From assembly GCA_020543525.1 (NCBI GenBank), contig JAHYIO010000031.1, positions 2,418,001 through 2,482,000 on the forward strand: a stretch of DNA of 64,000 nt. The letters run 5' to 3'. Position numbers and translations under genes: made by a program. The DNA comes from Coriolopsis trogii (Eukaryota; Basidiomycota; Agaricomycetes; Polyporales; Polyporaceae). Positions 20,316-33,038 of the stretch are shown piece by piece (within the stretch, counting starts at the first letter, position 1; each line of letters starts with the position of its first letter). Under the pieces are notes generated by a model. That model saw only the letters and a list, made by a program, of their open reading frames with translations, ran no database searches and had not been told where the DNA came from.

Positions 20316-22726
20316 ATGAGCGACGTAAAGGACCACAAAGGTGCGTCTCTTCTTCCGAGTTGCCATGAGTCTTGCCTGCTCATGTCGGAGTCGCACGCGT
20401 GTACGTCCTCTCAGTCACCTGGTATGTCTCATTGTATGCAGATCACTACGTATGGACACTGATTCCTCGACGTGTCGCAAGTCCTGCATGCTTTCAGCTC
20501 GTCTTAGAACGAGACATCAATGTCCACTTGGACAACAATTGCTCCGACAATGTGCGCCCCTCCGGAGTCACTAGCACGCAGAAAGGGAAACTGGCCCAAG
20601 CGTCCATCACATCCCTCTTCGTCCCCTCAGGAAAGAGCACGCATCCCTCCCATGCCCCCAATTACGTGCAGTCCTCCTCTTCGAGATCCTCACATGTTCG
20701 CAAGCGTAGCGAAGTCGAAGACCTGCCTTCAGCCAGCCCTACTCCCCTCAAGCGACAACGCGTGACCGCCTCCGCCCGACTGCAGTCAGCGGCTCCTTTA
20801 GCAGAGCGACTGAGACCTCAATCGCTGGAAGAGTTTGTTGGGCAGCCTCACCTCACGGAGCCCGGTTCGCTGCTCATGAGTCATCTCGACAGAGGAGCCA
20901 CGGGCAGCATCATCTTCTGGGGACCTCCTGGGTGCGTCTACTTCCTCCTTCTTTCCCATCACAAGGTCCCGAACGCTTCTTTGACACGCGACAAGATGTG
21001 GCAAAACGACACTCGCGCGACTGCTAGCCAAGCGAACGGATGCTGTATTCAAGGAACTCAGTGCGACCGATTCTGGCATTGCTGACGTCCGCACGGTTGT
21101 CGAGGAAGCGAAGTCCCTTCTCGCACTTACAGGCAGGTATGTGACGCGTTTATATGTACGCGTGTTGGCCGAAGCTCATGCAGTCCCGCGATAGGAGGAC
21201 TATATTGTTTCTAGATGAAGTCCATCGGTTCAACAAGGCTCAACAGGTAGGTCTGGATTGTGTTCACTATATGCGCATTGATGTTGACTGTATGCAGGAC
21301 ATCTTTCTGCCCTTCCTTGAGCAAGGTCATCTACAAGTATGTCCTCCACCTAGATCATTGTGTCACGTACTCGCGCTGACCTCGTGTTAGCTGATCGGCG
21401 CGACGACTGAAAACCCGTCTTTTCGTCTAACGAGCGCGTTGCTCAGCCGTTGTCGGTAAGCGTCACTCTGCGCCGTAATCTAGCAGTAGCTCAGTGAGCT
21501 CAACATTTGTAGTGTATTTATCCTCGAGAGGTTAAGCGATGAGGACATCAGAAGAATCGTCACTCAAGCTGTCGAACGTGTGTCTGAAGATGACGCGCCG
21601 AAGTCTAGGCGTACGCTCGACTTCCCCACCCCGTCTCCCAGCGATTCGCATATCGTCGAAGACATCATTGGATCGGACGATGTGGCGAGCTCACAGCCGG
21701 ACATCGAAGAGCCCCTCGTACATCCATCCTCAACACAAGGCTCCCACGTCTCCGCCGCTCCCCCAGCCTCCTCCCCCTCTCCGTCCTCAGAGCCTGTTCC
21801 CGAATTCCCGTCATACTCGCACCTCACCCCCAAAGTACTCTCTACGATCGTCGCCCTCTCCACCGGGGATGCCCGCACCGCCCTGTCGCTCACCGAGCTC
21901 GTCCTCGCCGCACCCGCGAGCTCGGACGAAGACAAGCTTCTCGCCGCGCTCCGGCGCTCGGTCGCGACTGCGTACGATCGTGGAGGCGACAGCCACTACG
22001 ACATGATCTCCGCCCTGCACAAGTCCGTGCGCGGGAGCCAGGGTAGCGCCGCGCTCTACTGGCTCGCGCGCATGCTCACCGCGGGCGAGGACCCGCTCTA
22101 TATCGCCCGCCGGATGGTCGTCTGCGCGAGCGAGGACATCGGGCTCGCAGATAACCATGCTTTACCACTCGTGAGTCCGTTCACCCACTTTGTACCAGAA
22201 CTTCAAACCCCCCTGATCGCTGATGTCCTTTGTGACGTTCCTCGCGCATACGCAGGCAATGGCGACGTACCAAGCGTGTCAGGTAATCGGGATGCCCGAG
22301 TGCCGCATCAACCTCGCCCACCTCGTCTCCTACCTCTCTGAGGCCCCAAAGTCGACGCGCTCGTACGAAGCGTACAACCGCGCGGAGGAGGCGGCCAAGC
22401 TCGACCCGTCGATACCCGTACCGCTCGCAATACGGAACGCGCCGACGAAGCTGATGAAGGAGCTCGGGTACGCGCGCGGGTATCGGTACAACCCCGAGTA
22501 TGCGTACGTCCCTCTCATGCTCGTCCTCGTGCCTTGCTGATTGGTGATGTGGTACAGGCATCCGGTCACGAATGACTATTTGCCCATACAGTTTCAAGGG
22601 GACGAGTTCTTGCGCAAGGAGGGCGACAAGAGCGGGAAGATCTGGGACGAAGACGCGCTCCGGCAGTGGGAGCTTGAGGAAAACGGCGGTCGGCCGTGGT
22701 CCGGGAGACCGCCTGAAGACGTCTGA
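20316..22726 (+). CDS. MGS1: WRNIP1/Mgs1 AAA+ ATPase with N-terminal UBZ finger
   Basis: Ten exons (20316-20340, 20415-20421, 20482-20931, 20996-21136, 21195-21246, 21298-21336, 21391-21455, 21513-22170, 22256-22503, 22558-22726) give 617 residues. Exon 2 is only 7 nt, yet splicing through it produces a perfect UBZ4 finger, VTCPACFQLV...INVHLDNNC, which binds ubiquitin on stalled-fork proteins such as PCNA. After a serine/proline-rich linker comes the clamp-loader-like ATPase: [15 protein letters not shown], Walker [15 protein letters not shown], Walker [13 protein letters not shown], sensor [10 protein letters not shown] and arginine finger LLSRCRVF. An acidic S/P-rich insert of about 80 residues interrupts the lid domain. 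The C-terminal MgsA-like part ([22 protein letters not shown]) is complete. It functions in replication fork maintenance in the nucleus. Confidence 0.93.
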
Positions 22727-23010
22727 ACGTCGCGTGCTATACTCGTTGTGCTTGCTTTCTTGTTGCTTGCTTTCTTGTGCCTGCCGCCTTTGTCTTGCTG
22801 CTGCTGATCTACCGACTTCTTGTATCATCTTCATAGCTTAGACCACTCATAATCACCTGAAAACGAACGATGTACATGTACATATGGAAGCAACAATATG
22901 ATATACGCTACATAGCTTGGGCAGTTGACGATGTATATGATGAGATGATAAACAAGGAAGAGGAAGAGACGACAAGTAGACCAACATACGCAAAGACCAA
23001 GACGCTACTT

Positions 23011-26000
23011 CTACTTCCACATCCTCCCTGTGCAATTCGCCGCCCCACATTGGCACTTCATGAAGACCGCCCCACTGAGAGTCTCGGCAGGCTGCCACAC
23101 TTGTCAGCCAAAGACGAAGAGTAGAGCGGGTATACGAGACACATACCTCGTCGCCTTCATCATCTGACCCGTCATTATTGTCCCCGCGGTATGAGAAGCA
23201 CAGTTCCTCGTACGGCTCTACTTCCTTCTGGGTGAAGATCGCCAGGAGCGGCTTGTTGATGTTGGCTTCGTTGATGTACGCCGCCACGATGGCGCAGTTC
23301 GGATCACAGCTGTGGTTCTGCGAGAATGGGCGTGAGTAATGGTTGACCACAAACGGGTCTTGACAGTGTGACCTACCAAGTAACGAGTGAACTGCAAGGG
23401 CACGCGCAGATTCAGCAAAGCTCCACAATGGTGGAGGACAAGGGGTGAACGTACGTTCCCGGCATGATATGCATCGATGCAGTACACCGCTTTGTCGTTA
23501 CCGTTCTCGCGCTTGATGTGGTAGAAGTCGATGTCGAAGAGGTACGTCCTCCCGAAGTTGTCGTATATCCTGTTTCCCCTGGACTCAGCATGGCAGCTCA
23601 CAGCATGTACGACACCCCATCCTCACTGTGCTCTCGTGTCCCCGTCGGTCACCAGAAGATATTCTCCAGCATAGACTCCAACGAAGGTGTTAGCAGGGAT
23701 CTTCTTGGGGCCTGCAAAGATACCCCAGCCTTTGTTCGGTGTCTTCTGAATGCTGATCTCATGCTGCCGGCCGAGTTGGATCACCTGTCGTTCATCGCAT
23801 TAGACCAACCACAAGTGCAGAAGAGACGTGCATGAACGACGGACTCGATTGCTGCAGTCATCCGAGCACCCGCAATTCATGTTGCACTCGAAGATCGGAT
23901 ACTCGTGCGACTTGAGCTTGCCCTTCCGATCGTACAGGAACCCGCCGGCACCGTCCCAGTACTTTCTCTGCCTTCGGACGCAAGAACACGAGCGCGACGT
24001 GGGGTCGCATGGCCCCGTGCAGCCGCATCCCTCAAGCCCGTCATAGTCCGGTTTCGGAACATTCGGACCATGCCACATCAAGTTCGAGTAGTAGAACTCG
24101 AGCGGCGGCGTAGGCTCATCGTCCACCGCGTTGACGATCCGGATCGGGGGCGCGTTCGGCTCGTCCTCCGCGGTGTTCGCGCGGATCTCGGCCTCGAAGA
24201 TGAGCACCTGCATGTTCCCCGCCCGGCGCGCCGCCGCACTCAGCGCGTTCAGCCGGTCGTGCAGATCCGTCGGGATGTTCTCGGCCAGCTGCGCGATGGG
24301 CGCAAACTCTTTGGCGATACGACGCTTGTCCTTCTTCCAGGAGATCGCACCGAAGCCGGCGGACTCGAATGCCTGTGCGAACTGGGGGTTCTGGCGCGAG
24401 ATGCCGCCCTGTGACGCAAGGTCTTCTTCGCTCGACGTCCGCACGGCGGGCTCTCGCACAACGGGCTCCCGGGCGCGCCGGCGTAGTCGCATCCGGGGTT
24501 CTTCGAGTTCCTCTGAGGGCTCAACGGAAGAGCTGGCAGAACTCGACGTCACACCGCCAGATCGACGAGAACGCCTTGTTGACATTGATCCTCCTGTTTC
24601 TATGGTGGCCCATCGAATGCGCGCGCGACGACCTGTGGGCCCTCGCGGGGCTTGCTCCTCCTCGTCTTCCTGCCCCCCGTCGGCCGTCTTACATTTACAT
24701 TCAGTTATATAACCTATCATTACACTGAGGCTAATAAACACGCACCTCAACCTCGGGACCATCCTCCGGAGCACTATTCTCAGGAGTACTATCTTCGGGA
24801 GCACTACTCGGGTAGATGAGCTCAAGGCATTCCTCTTCCTCCGATGCATCATCTGCCTCTGTGGGCGAATGCGGCGGTGTGTCATCATGTGTAGGAAGCT
24901 CTCTCGGAAGAACTGGAGGCGCGGTGATAGCGTTAACTTCAGTGGTGATCTCTAAGTCACTCGGCGTCGACGGTGCTTGATCGACGTGCGTTACTGGGAC
25001 CGTCCGTGAGATCGGGGGAATCTTCGCGGTGAGTGGCGCAGACGCTGCCAGTTGAGGCGCTTTGAACAACTGTCGCCGCGGTAGCGTGAGGGTGGGTGGC
25101 TTCGAGGGGGACACCGGCGAAGAAGCTGTGGAAAGAGATGCAGAGGCGGCAGTGGAAGGTACAAGAGTGGCGGGGTCAGTCGCGGAGGCGTTGGAGGCAG
25201 ACATAACCTCCTCCATTAACGCAGTTGAGGCCGCGTTGGTTATGTTCATGGTCACAGAGGGAGACGACATAGAGGGAGACGACAGAGCAGGAGGTGATGC
25301 CGCAGGCTCTGAGCTGGATGCAGCTGCGGTAGGAGCAGTCGCCGCCCTCCCCAAGTTCCTCGGCAATGGCTGGAACGTGGTCTTCGCTAAAACAGGTGAC
25401 AACCGAGATGAGGAGTTTCGACCGGCCGCCTTCTTCCGACTAGCGCTCAAGGCTACCAAGTTCAACGTCTTGATCGTTTGTGGTGTCGCCGGAGCGGAGG
25501 GAGCCGCCGGTGCTGATGCCAGTGGCAAAGAGGCTGGTTGCGCTGCGCAGCATTCAGGAATTTAGTGTGTGTATTTGTCATAGCACAATGGATCTGAAGC
25601 ATACCTGGCATTGCGTTCTGTGCACCATCTGTGCGAGCCGCATCCATCTCATCAGCAGGGGTAGGGTCCGCTACCTTGTCCGGTTCTGTGACGCCCGGAT
25701 TCGCGTGAGCGTTGCCAGCAAGTCCCTTCAGACGCGAGAGGCCCTTACGAGCATCCCGGATGACTTGAGAGAGGGTATGCTTCAACGGCGTTAACTTGAC
25801 AGAGGCATTTTGGCTGACAGTAGTCGTGGGCTCCTCGTTTTCCTCCCGGTTTGTCTGTAAAGAATGCGAGTCAGGTTTACACAATCACTCACATATACAC
25901 ACATACCTCTACTAAAATTGGCTCTGGAGCAGTAGTGGGACCGATAGCTGACTTATGCTGGGTTTCCTTCGTATCCATGACCACCTCAGGGGAAGGTGTT

Positions 26001-28432
26001 GATGGTTGTGTTCCTTCCTCTGGCTCGGTGTGCATGCTCCGATCGACATTCGTGTCCTCACGGGATGGGTACAATTGGGGCGCGGCTCCAGGGACCGCTA
26101 TTGGGAGGACCTCCGCGCTTTCCTCCCGAACCGACGGCACGTTTGATGAAGGCGAAGCGTGAGTGATCAACGGAGAGCTCGTAGGAGCGCCCTGCGCAAG
26201 CGCGGTCGAACGCGCAGAACTCGACGAAGTGGACGAACTTCTTCCTGAAGCCTGGCTGCTACCGATTCTGGTGAAGGAAGGGGTGTATATCGACTTTCCC
26301 TTCCATCGAAGAGTGGGCCGAATAGGCGTTGTCGGTTTCTGCGAATGTGACCGTGACCTCGCTCGGCGAGGAGATGCTATCAACATGGTCAGGTTATGCA
26401 ACCGACTATGAGAGAATTGGCGCTCACCAGGAGAATTGTGACGAGATTGACTTGTGCTGATAGCGGATGAAGATGGCCTGTTCATCTCCACTTCCTGTGG
26501 GTTTCCAGACAGCGCCAAGTATTTCAAAGGCGGGGCTAGGATCGTGGATACCGGGCTTGCAGTGGCTGCGCGGGAGTCGGACGGGTCGTTCACGGGCGCA
26601 ACCACGGGGGATTCACAAACCGGTGAACGAATGAAACCATTCTGAGATTCGGGAAGCGTTGGTTGTGGAGTTGCCAAGGTGAGGGTAGTATCGGGCGCTT
26701 GCGGTGACATAGCTCTTGGGGAGGAGGGGGTGTCCAATGTAGCTGATCCATCGCGCGAGGGAAGCTCTTGATCTTGTTCGTGTACGCCGGTGTCTGAGGA
26801 AGAATACGGAGGCGGAGAGCTGGGCACCTCTGTATAATCTCGTTCTTGCTGGTGTATTGGTTGGACAGCAGGAGTGACGGGCGCCTGTGTGGGTTCCGTG
26901 AGATTTGTGTCTGTTAAAGCTGAGGTTATGTTGGACTCCGTGTTGTCTCCTTCGTCTGTATCATGGTCAAGACAACCCATACCCTCTGATGTTACTGATC
27001 TGGTATCTGCTACAGTATGACTGTTAGCAGCATCCCCTGTCACACCATCTACCATGTCCACGTCCTGCTGTGGAGGTATATCCAGCATCTCCACATTCCC
27101 GGGGCGATCTGGGCTAGGCAAGGTATCTCGTACAGTGAGGTTCTCGGAGCCAGGTCCATTGATAGGAGAAGCGACATTGCTAAGCGTTTGTGAGGGTTGG
27201 GGTTCGTTCACGCTAATTTGAGCGGAGGACGTCGAGACTGATGGGGATTGTACTGGTACTGCTGCTATATGGCCCGCCATTGATGTCGACGGCGCGGTAG
27301 CAAGCAATGGATGGTCTTCGTCTGAATCATCAATCAGAATGATGCCATCCACTTCTCGATAATTCTTTGGTGGAGGGCGAATCTTCCGGCGGGGTAAAGG
27401 CATAACAATAGGCGGGGCCGCAGCCTCCTCATCACTGTCCATAATCTCGATAACCTCTGCGGGAGTGACCGGCGCAGACTTTCGTCGTGCTGAATGAGAT
27501 GTATAGTCAGTATCTTGTAGCAAAGCAATGGCGGAAAATACATACACCCCTCGCGATTAGTCGTTGCTTTGTCGCGACCCGCTTGCGCCCTTTGTGAAGG
27601 TCCTGATGAGATGTTATGGGGATGGATTCGTCTTATGTAGGAACATTTACTTACCTCCACCAATCCTGCCTTCCTGTCGACCCCTCGAGAGCTGTTGCGT
27701 CCTAGGGAGCGCCGGTTTCTGACTACGGCTTGGCTGAGAGGACAGAGTACGCGTCTTCTGCTTGTCCCCACTCCTGACCGGTTCAGCTGTAGAACCGCCT
27801 TGTTCTTCGTCTCTGTGTAGTGCGACAGTGCCGAGCGTGACTTGCGTCAACCCGCGTGCTCCGCGACTACTAGCCGAGGGAGGTGGTGGCAGGTCTGAAA
27901 GCCTTGGACGTCTGCCTTCGGCAAGACGCGTTACGGATACCTTTGAGTAGGCTCCGGCTTCCTTCTCGGGGTCAACAATCTTTCGCTTCTTCTTCTTGTG
28001 TATACGATGTCCTCCCTCGTCGCTGTCGGACAATGGTCGCCTGGCATTTTGCGAAGAGCTTGTGCCCGCTTGTTGACAGATAGAGAAAGACATCAATGAT
28101 ACTCAGCAGCTGGTTAACTTGCGCTACGTACCTAAGGCTGCGCCCTGCACGCCTGATCCTGACCCGCCACCACCGCTTCTCCAGTTTGTGGCTCGGCTCG
28201 TACTGGAGCCCGCTGCTGTAGGGGATGCACGAGAAAGAGAAACCATGCCTTCGTGCGCGCTTTGCAATTCGTCCTCTGACGGAGCAGCAGAGCTAGCGGA
28301 CGACTCTGGGAGGGGGATGGTGGAAGAAAGTGGATGAGGGCGAGTTAAGCGAGACGGATGCGAAGGCGCCGTGACCGAGATGAAGTCCTCACCTCTTAAG
28401 ACCTCCCAGCCAGGCTGCGACACGTCGCCCAT
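23011..28432 (-). CDS. KMT1: Clr4/SUV39-type histone H3K9 methyltransferase with a very long N-terminal region
   Basis: Twelve exons (28432-28132, 28068-27655, 27602-27546, 27489-25907, 25854-25605, 25542-24746, 24687-23845, 23784-23653, 23583-23455, 23391-23377, 23317-23147, 23091-23011) join in one open frame of 1,590 residues. Every junction was phase-checked. The last 350 residues are the enzyme: a cysteine-rich pre-SET (GCGCTGPCD...CSC...FECNMNCGC), a SET domain with KGWGIFAG, RTYLFDIDF and NHSCDPNC, and a post-SET zinc site KCQCGAANC. It trimethylates H3K9 to build heterochromatin. The N-terminal 1,150 residues are low complexity with no chromodomain visible. Two acidic hydrophobic motifs, VIEIMDSDEE (about 270) and IILIDDSDED (about 307), resemble SUMO-interaction motifs. 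A 15-nt exon encodes FTRYL just before NHSCDPNC. A split into two genes is possible but not required by the sequence. Confidence 0.9.
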
Positions 28433-29523
28433 CGCTCCTCGACGCACGCATACACAGGTTCGCGCGGATTGAGCGAAGCTGGCACGGAGAGGAATCAGGA
28501 TAGACAGTGTCTGGTATAGTATACAGGTTCGAACAAGTCGCAAGTCTTCCCAGCGACGCCCATGGCCCGCCCAATGGACGATCCCCAGTCCGGTCACGTA
28601 AGGTTTCTGTGGCCGCCACCGGCCCGGCTTCTGAGCCGCCTATGGTTCGGTGGCTATTGTAGCTTGAACATCCCTGTCACTCAGCTTGAACCAGAACCGA
28701 TGCGGCCCTAAGTAAGTAGTACTATTGGAACAAGGTATCGCTAGGCTACCGCACTGGCAGTTCAGACAAGTAGTATACAACAATATTGATCACAGTAAGT
28801 GTCCACAAGTTCTACGAATGAGTGACCTTTGCGCTGACACCTCCTGCATCGCAGTCGTTGCGTCCATGGCATCTTTTTGTGTTTACTGTACGTCGGTTGC
28901 GTGAGGGAACAGGGCTGGTCCTCGTGGAGGCCTTCGTCGACGTGCTGTAGGCGGTCACGGAGGCGGGGGATCCCATCGCAAAAGGGCTGTATTCGCTGTC
29001 CAGGGAAGAAGGAAAATGTGATGTGAGCGTCCCATATGGTTTCGGGGCGTATACTTCGAGAAGTGAGCGCTGACATGGCAAGTTCCTGTCGCAGAGTTCA
29101 CAGGGATATCGCACTCGACGGTAAGACAAGCATCACAACATTCACATCCATATAGAAGAGTGCACATTGGAAGAATCTGTGCCCACGATAGTAGAGCACT
29201 CGTTGCATCAAACTCTGTGGATCATGAGGTCAACATGGTCGGCTTCGAATCGGCACGTATGAGGTTCTCGGGGAAATTGAGTCGTGGTGGCCCAGCATGA
29301 CCGGATGATCGATCGTGCTTCACTGTGATCATCTCGGATCCTTAGGTGGGCAAAGAATTCTGCTCCTCTTCTGTCTTGTTCCAAATTGAAGGACAACTCT
29401 TGACCGGTCATGGGGTCGAACGCATGACAAGTATGCAGTCTGGCAAGTTGTCGCCCTCGATGAGCGGCCCGGAGCATCCATATATATGCTGGCTTCCAAC
29501 CTCTCTAAATCAGCAGTAGCAAC
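28433..29523. promoter_or_regulatory. Divergent region between KMT1 and the CE16 esterase
   Basis: About 1.1 kb between outward-facing starts. A strong TATA box (CCATATATATGC, about 29478-29489) lies about 40 nt before the esterase ATG. I see no gene in the rest. Confidence 0.5.
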
Positions 29524-30713
29524 ATGAAGTTGGTAACCACTTGGCCTTGGCTAGTTGTACTCGCCGGGATCGGCAGTCTCAGCAAGGTCAATGCACGTTT
29601 CAATAATATAATCCTCTTCGGCGACTCGTATACAGGTATAGTCGTCTTACCCGTGATCACTGAACAGTCAAGAAGCATACTGAACGCGTAACTACAGATC
29701 AGTCTCGATCACACAGCATCTCAAACGGAACATATCCCGGAAAAGACTATCAGGAGGTGTATCCTCCTGTGAGTCTTTCACAACTGCACTTCCCTCTTCC
29801 ATTCTTGCACTTTCCTGATAGACACGTCAGGTGGACAGCGCGGCAGATGGCGGCTTTCAGTGGCCTTTCTACCTGGGACTTTACGGAGGTTACAGGATCT
29901 GGAATTACGCCGTCGGGGGTGCGGTATGCTCCAACGAGCTCACGCCTCTCCTCGGCGTCCCAGACGTCTCTGGAGGGCAACAGGACTGGTTCAAACAGGA
30001 CCATGTCTTGCACAACGACACTCCGCGCCAGAAGCTCCTTCTCGACCCATCCTCTTTCGTGGTCATCATGTGGGTCGGAACAAATGATGTCGGCATCAAC
30101 CAATTCGTGACGAACTCCCAGGCCCTGAACGTCTCCCTCCCCGACGTGGCTGATTGCCAACTGAACACTCTACGGCGCCTGCACGCTCTGGGTGCACGGC
30201 AATTCATCCTGAATTCCCTCATCCCCCTCCAGCTAACGGGCCTCTACGCCGACTCCGACAAGCGCGCGATCTATTACCCCATCCCGCACAACGGCACGGC
30301 ATGGCACCGTGAGATGTCCAACCTCGTGCGTAGTCTGAACCGCATGCTTCTCGATGGCACGCGCGTGCTCAATTCGGAATGGCGCGGGGATGGGCACGTC
30401 TCCTGGTTCGATACGTATGGCTTCTTCGAGGAGATGTACTACAACCCTGCGCCGTACTTCAACGGAAGCCTTCCGGCTAATGTGACGGGTCATTGTCACC
30501 AATGCCCGGATCCGGACGATTGGAGGCAATGTGGGACGTGAGTACGAGGTCTTCACAAACGCGCTCTACGCTGACATTCATCGTAGCGGGGACTGCACCC
30601 TGGAGGAGCGGGACTCATATATGTGGTGGGACGAGCTTCATCCCAGCGAGCAAACAGGGAGAAATTTGGCAGCCGAGATTCACAAGAAGATTCTAGGCGA
30701 ATCAAAGTACTGA
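29524..30713 (+). CDS. Secreted SGNH/GDSL acetylesterase, CE16 type
   Basis: Four exons (29524-29635, 29698-29768, 29831-30537, 30587-30713) give 338 residues. A signal peptide (MKLVTTWPWLVVLAGIGSLSKVNA) is followed by the nucleophile block NIILFGDSYTD (split by intron 1), the oxyanion glycine region NYAVGGAVCSNE, WVGTNDVG with the block III asparagine, and WWDELHPSEQTG with the catalytic Asp-x-x-His. This order and the GTND motif fit carbohydrate esterase family 16, exo-acting acetylesterases that deacetylate xylo-oligosaccharides and other hemicellulose fragments outside the cell. There are several N-glycosylation sequons (NGT, NVS, NGS, NVT). A more general GDSL lipase/esterase activity cannot be excluded. 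It converges with the SETD6-like gene only about 107 nt downstream. Confidence 0.88.
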
Positions 30714-30820
30714 CACCAACGTACCTGACGAATGCCACCTAGGTTCGTTCTCATACTGTCGCATCGAACGTCGAGTACGAATGTAATGACATTGCGGCCG
30801 TGCAATGAACAACTCAGCAG

Positions 30821-32762
30821 TCACTTTTTCGCTTTCTTCCCCTTCACGGTCTTTTCTTCATCCCGCCCTCGTTTCTTGGTGTTACTTGTGAGAAGAAGCA
30901 CTGTGGCGCGTAGTTGCTCCAGTGTGCCTTGCAGGATGCGCTTTTCGCCCAACCGCACGATAACGGCATGTTTCTTGTTGAGTGTGAGCTGTGTGACGTT
31001 ATCTGGCGCTAGGAGTCTCTCGTCCTCCTGCAAGTGCCGGAAGTAAGCGACAGACCAAAGGCTTCTCTTGGGGTAGGACAAACTTACCGCGATTGACGTC
31101 GGATACTCTTTCAAGCGCGTCTCAAGGACCTCAATAGCAATAGCGAGGACATCCTTATCGACCTTGGGTTTCGGTAGCTTGCTTTTCTTCGCAGTCTTCG
31201 CCCATTCATCCTCGGAGAGTAGCAATAGTCGCTCGAACGAGATGAACTCCTCCGGCAGCTCGCAATCGGTTCGTAGGACAAAGACGCTGGCAGCCGATGC
31301 CATCAGTCGATTATCAGCAGCTGAGCAAATAAATCGTGCGTACTCGTCATCCGCCTCTTCCAACCACCAGTCCACACGCGCTTGTAGATCATATTTGACT
31401 CTACTGGAAGCGATAGACACAACGAGATCCGCACGAATCTCGACGACATCCTCTGGGTTGCCTAATCCAGATAGAGGTGAGCGCAGCGGTACTAGGTCAA
31501 CATGGCCATATCTCCGCAACAAATCCGAGTTGGGTGGATCGCCATAGGTGTTCCACTGTACCACGCCATTAGTCTCTAGGTAGAACAGCGTAACGGTCAA
31601 TAACTGACAATCTGTTCCCCTGCCTTGATGGGCTTTGTGGATACCATTTTCAGTTCTCGCTCTTCGTAGAAGAGCTTGGCCTACAGACAAGGTTACGACG
31701 GTTATGAAGGAGCGGGTCAGGGTCGCTCACATTTTCAGACTCGAAGCGAGCATTCAACATGTCCGCCATAGGCACCATCGCTACGTCTGCTGGGTCTTCA
31801 CGATCCTCGTCATCCGAATCGTTGTCTCCTTCCAGTTGAACTTCTTCCGAGTTTTGTGTGGACTCTCCTTGGACTACTGTATCCTGTGGGTCGATGTCCA
31901 TGGCGCTATCGTTTCCAGCATCACCGGTGTCTTCGTCGCCTTCATCTTCGTCGTCTCCGTCTGCCCGTCCAGCCTTCCACTGTTCTACGTGGAAACTGCG
32001 CGAAAGGATACGGCTGCCGTTCAAATGATAGCGTTCGACAGAGAAGTACTGCTGGATCTTGTCCGCCGGGAAAAGATCTGGTCTGCTCTACGTTCAATGC
32101 TCTTCGTAAGTAGTAGGATGCACGGAATTGGAAGCAGCTCTTACCCGGATTGCGGGAATTAGCTTGCTGTAATAGTCGCGTTCAGCTTCTTCTCTGCCGA
32201 TCTTGTCTAATGGGACGTGAGCTTGTGGACGACGAAGACCGAGAAGTGCAGACAGACCTACCACAGCGGTTCCCTGCAACTCCTTCAGGTCATCCTCCTC
32301 CCAGAACATGGGCGTATCGAACTTTTCAGGGAGCGCGGCTGCATGCACGGATATAGCACCAATGGTAGAGTCGCAAGAAGTATACTCACCGAGGTAGCCA
32401 GACCATTCCGACTCCGCACCCCTGCTCTCCTCCCACATCATACAGAGTATGAGGCCAACCCAACCTTCATGCAACTGGTGATCCTTCCAACCCCTTCCCA
32501 TCAGGGCCGGCAAGGTCGAAGTACGCGTGGACAGCGTCAGCTCCCTCGGCAGGCTAAAGATAGTATAATCTTCCTGTCAGGCCAGCACATAAGTGTTCTA
32601 CTAGATTTGAGCATTCATGATGAGAAACATACTGGAATGTCCTTGAGAGCGATCGCGCCGCGTCCATGCCCAGGGAAGTCAATGATGCCCATACAGCTAT
32701 CAAGAGTGCCACCTTGCCTTGAAAACCAATCAAGGAGTTCATTGGTGGTGCTATCGCTCATA
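30821..32762 (-). CDS. SETD6/RKM4-like SET-domain protein lysine methyltransferase
   Basis: Several exons on the minus strand, start MSDSTTNELLDWFSRQGG at 32762. The frame continues through HGRGAIALKDIP, LPRELTLSTRTS, ILCMMWEESRG, MFWEEDDLKELQGT and DYYSKLIPAI. Next is the SET core, ADMLNARFESEN and then IWNTYGDPPNSDLLRRYG, which is the NxYGxxxNxxLLxxYG motif of the Rubisco-LSMT/SETD6 group. A substrate-binding helical domain follows. The end is basic (GRDEEKTVKGKKAKK). Members methylate ribosomal proteins or nuclear factors. An acidic insert of about 60 residues (rich in D, E and G, near 31820-31980) sits before the ADMLNA motif. Internal exon borders are approximate. It is divergent from the HIT-finger gene with 276 nt between starts. 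Confidence 0.87.
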
Positions 32763-33038
32763 ATGCGATGTCTCGAAAGCCAAGAGGTTTGGACGCAGTG
32801 TGAACTGTGAACGACTTGAGTTTGTGTGTGGAGTGCCGGGGCGTACGATTATGCGCGCTTCTTAAAACTCTGGAGGGACACAGCCACCACGTGTGCTCTC
32901 GGCCACGGTCAACTCCGAGAAAACCGGGCACGTTAATACCCCTTGCATCAAACCACATCGTTACGGGCCATCACAGCAGTGCGCTCTAGTCCTTTTCGTA
33001 TTCGGGAGTAAATGACTGACGACTGAGTCTTTTAGCAT

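Noticed and set aside
24731..28432. Separate gene upstream of the KMT1 SET domain
   Set aside because: All junctions from 28432 to 23011 keep one open frame with good splice sites, and there is no stop or promoter between the parts, so a single gene is the simpler model.
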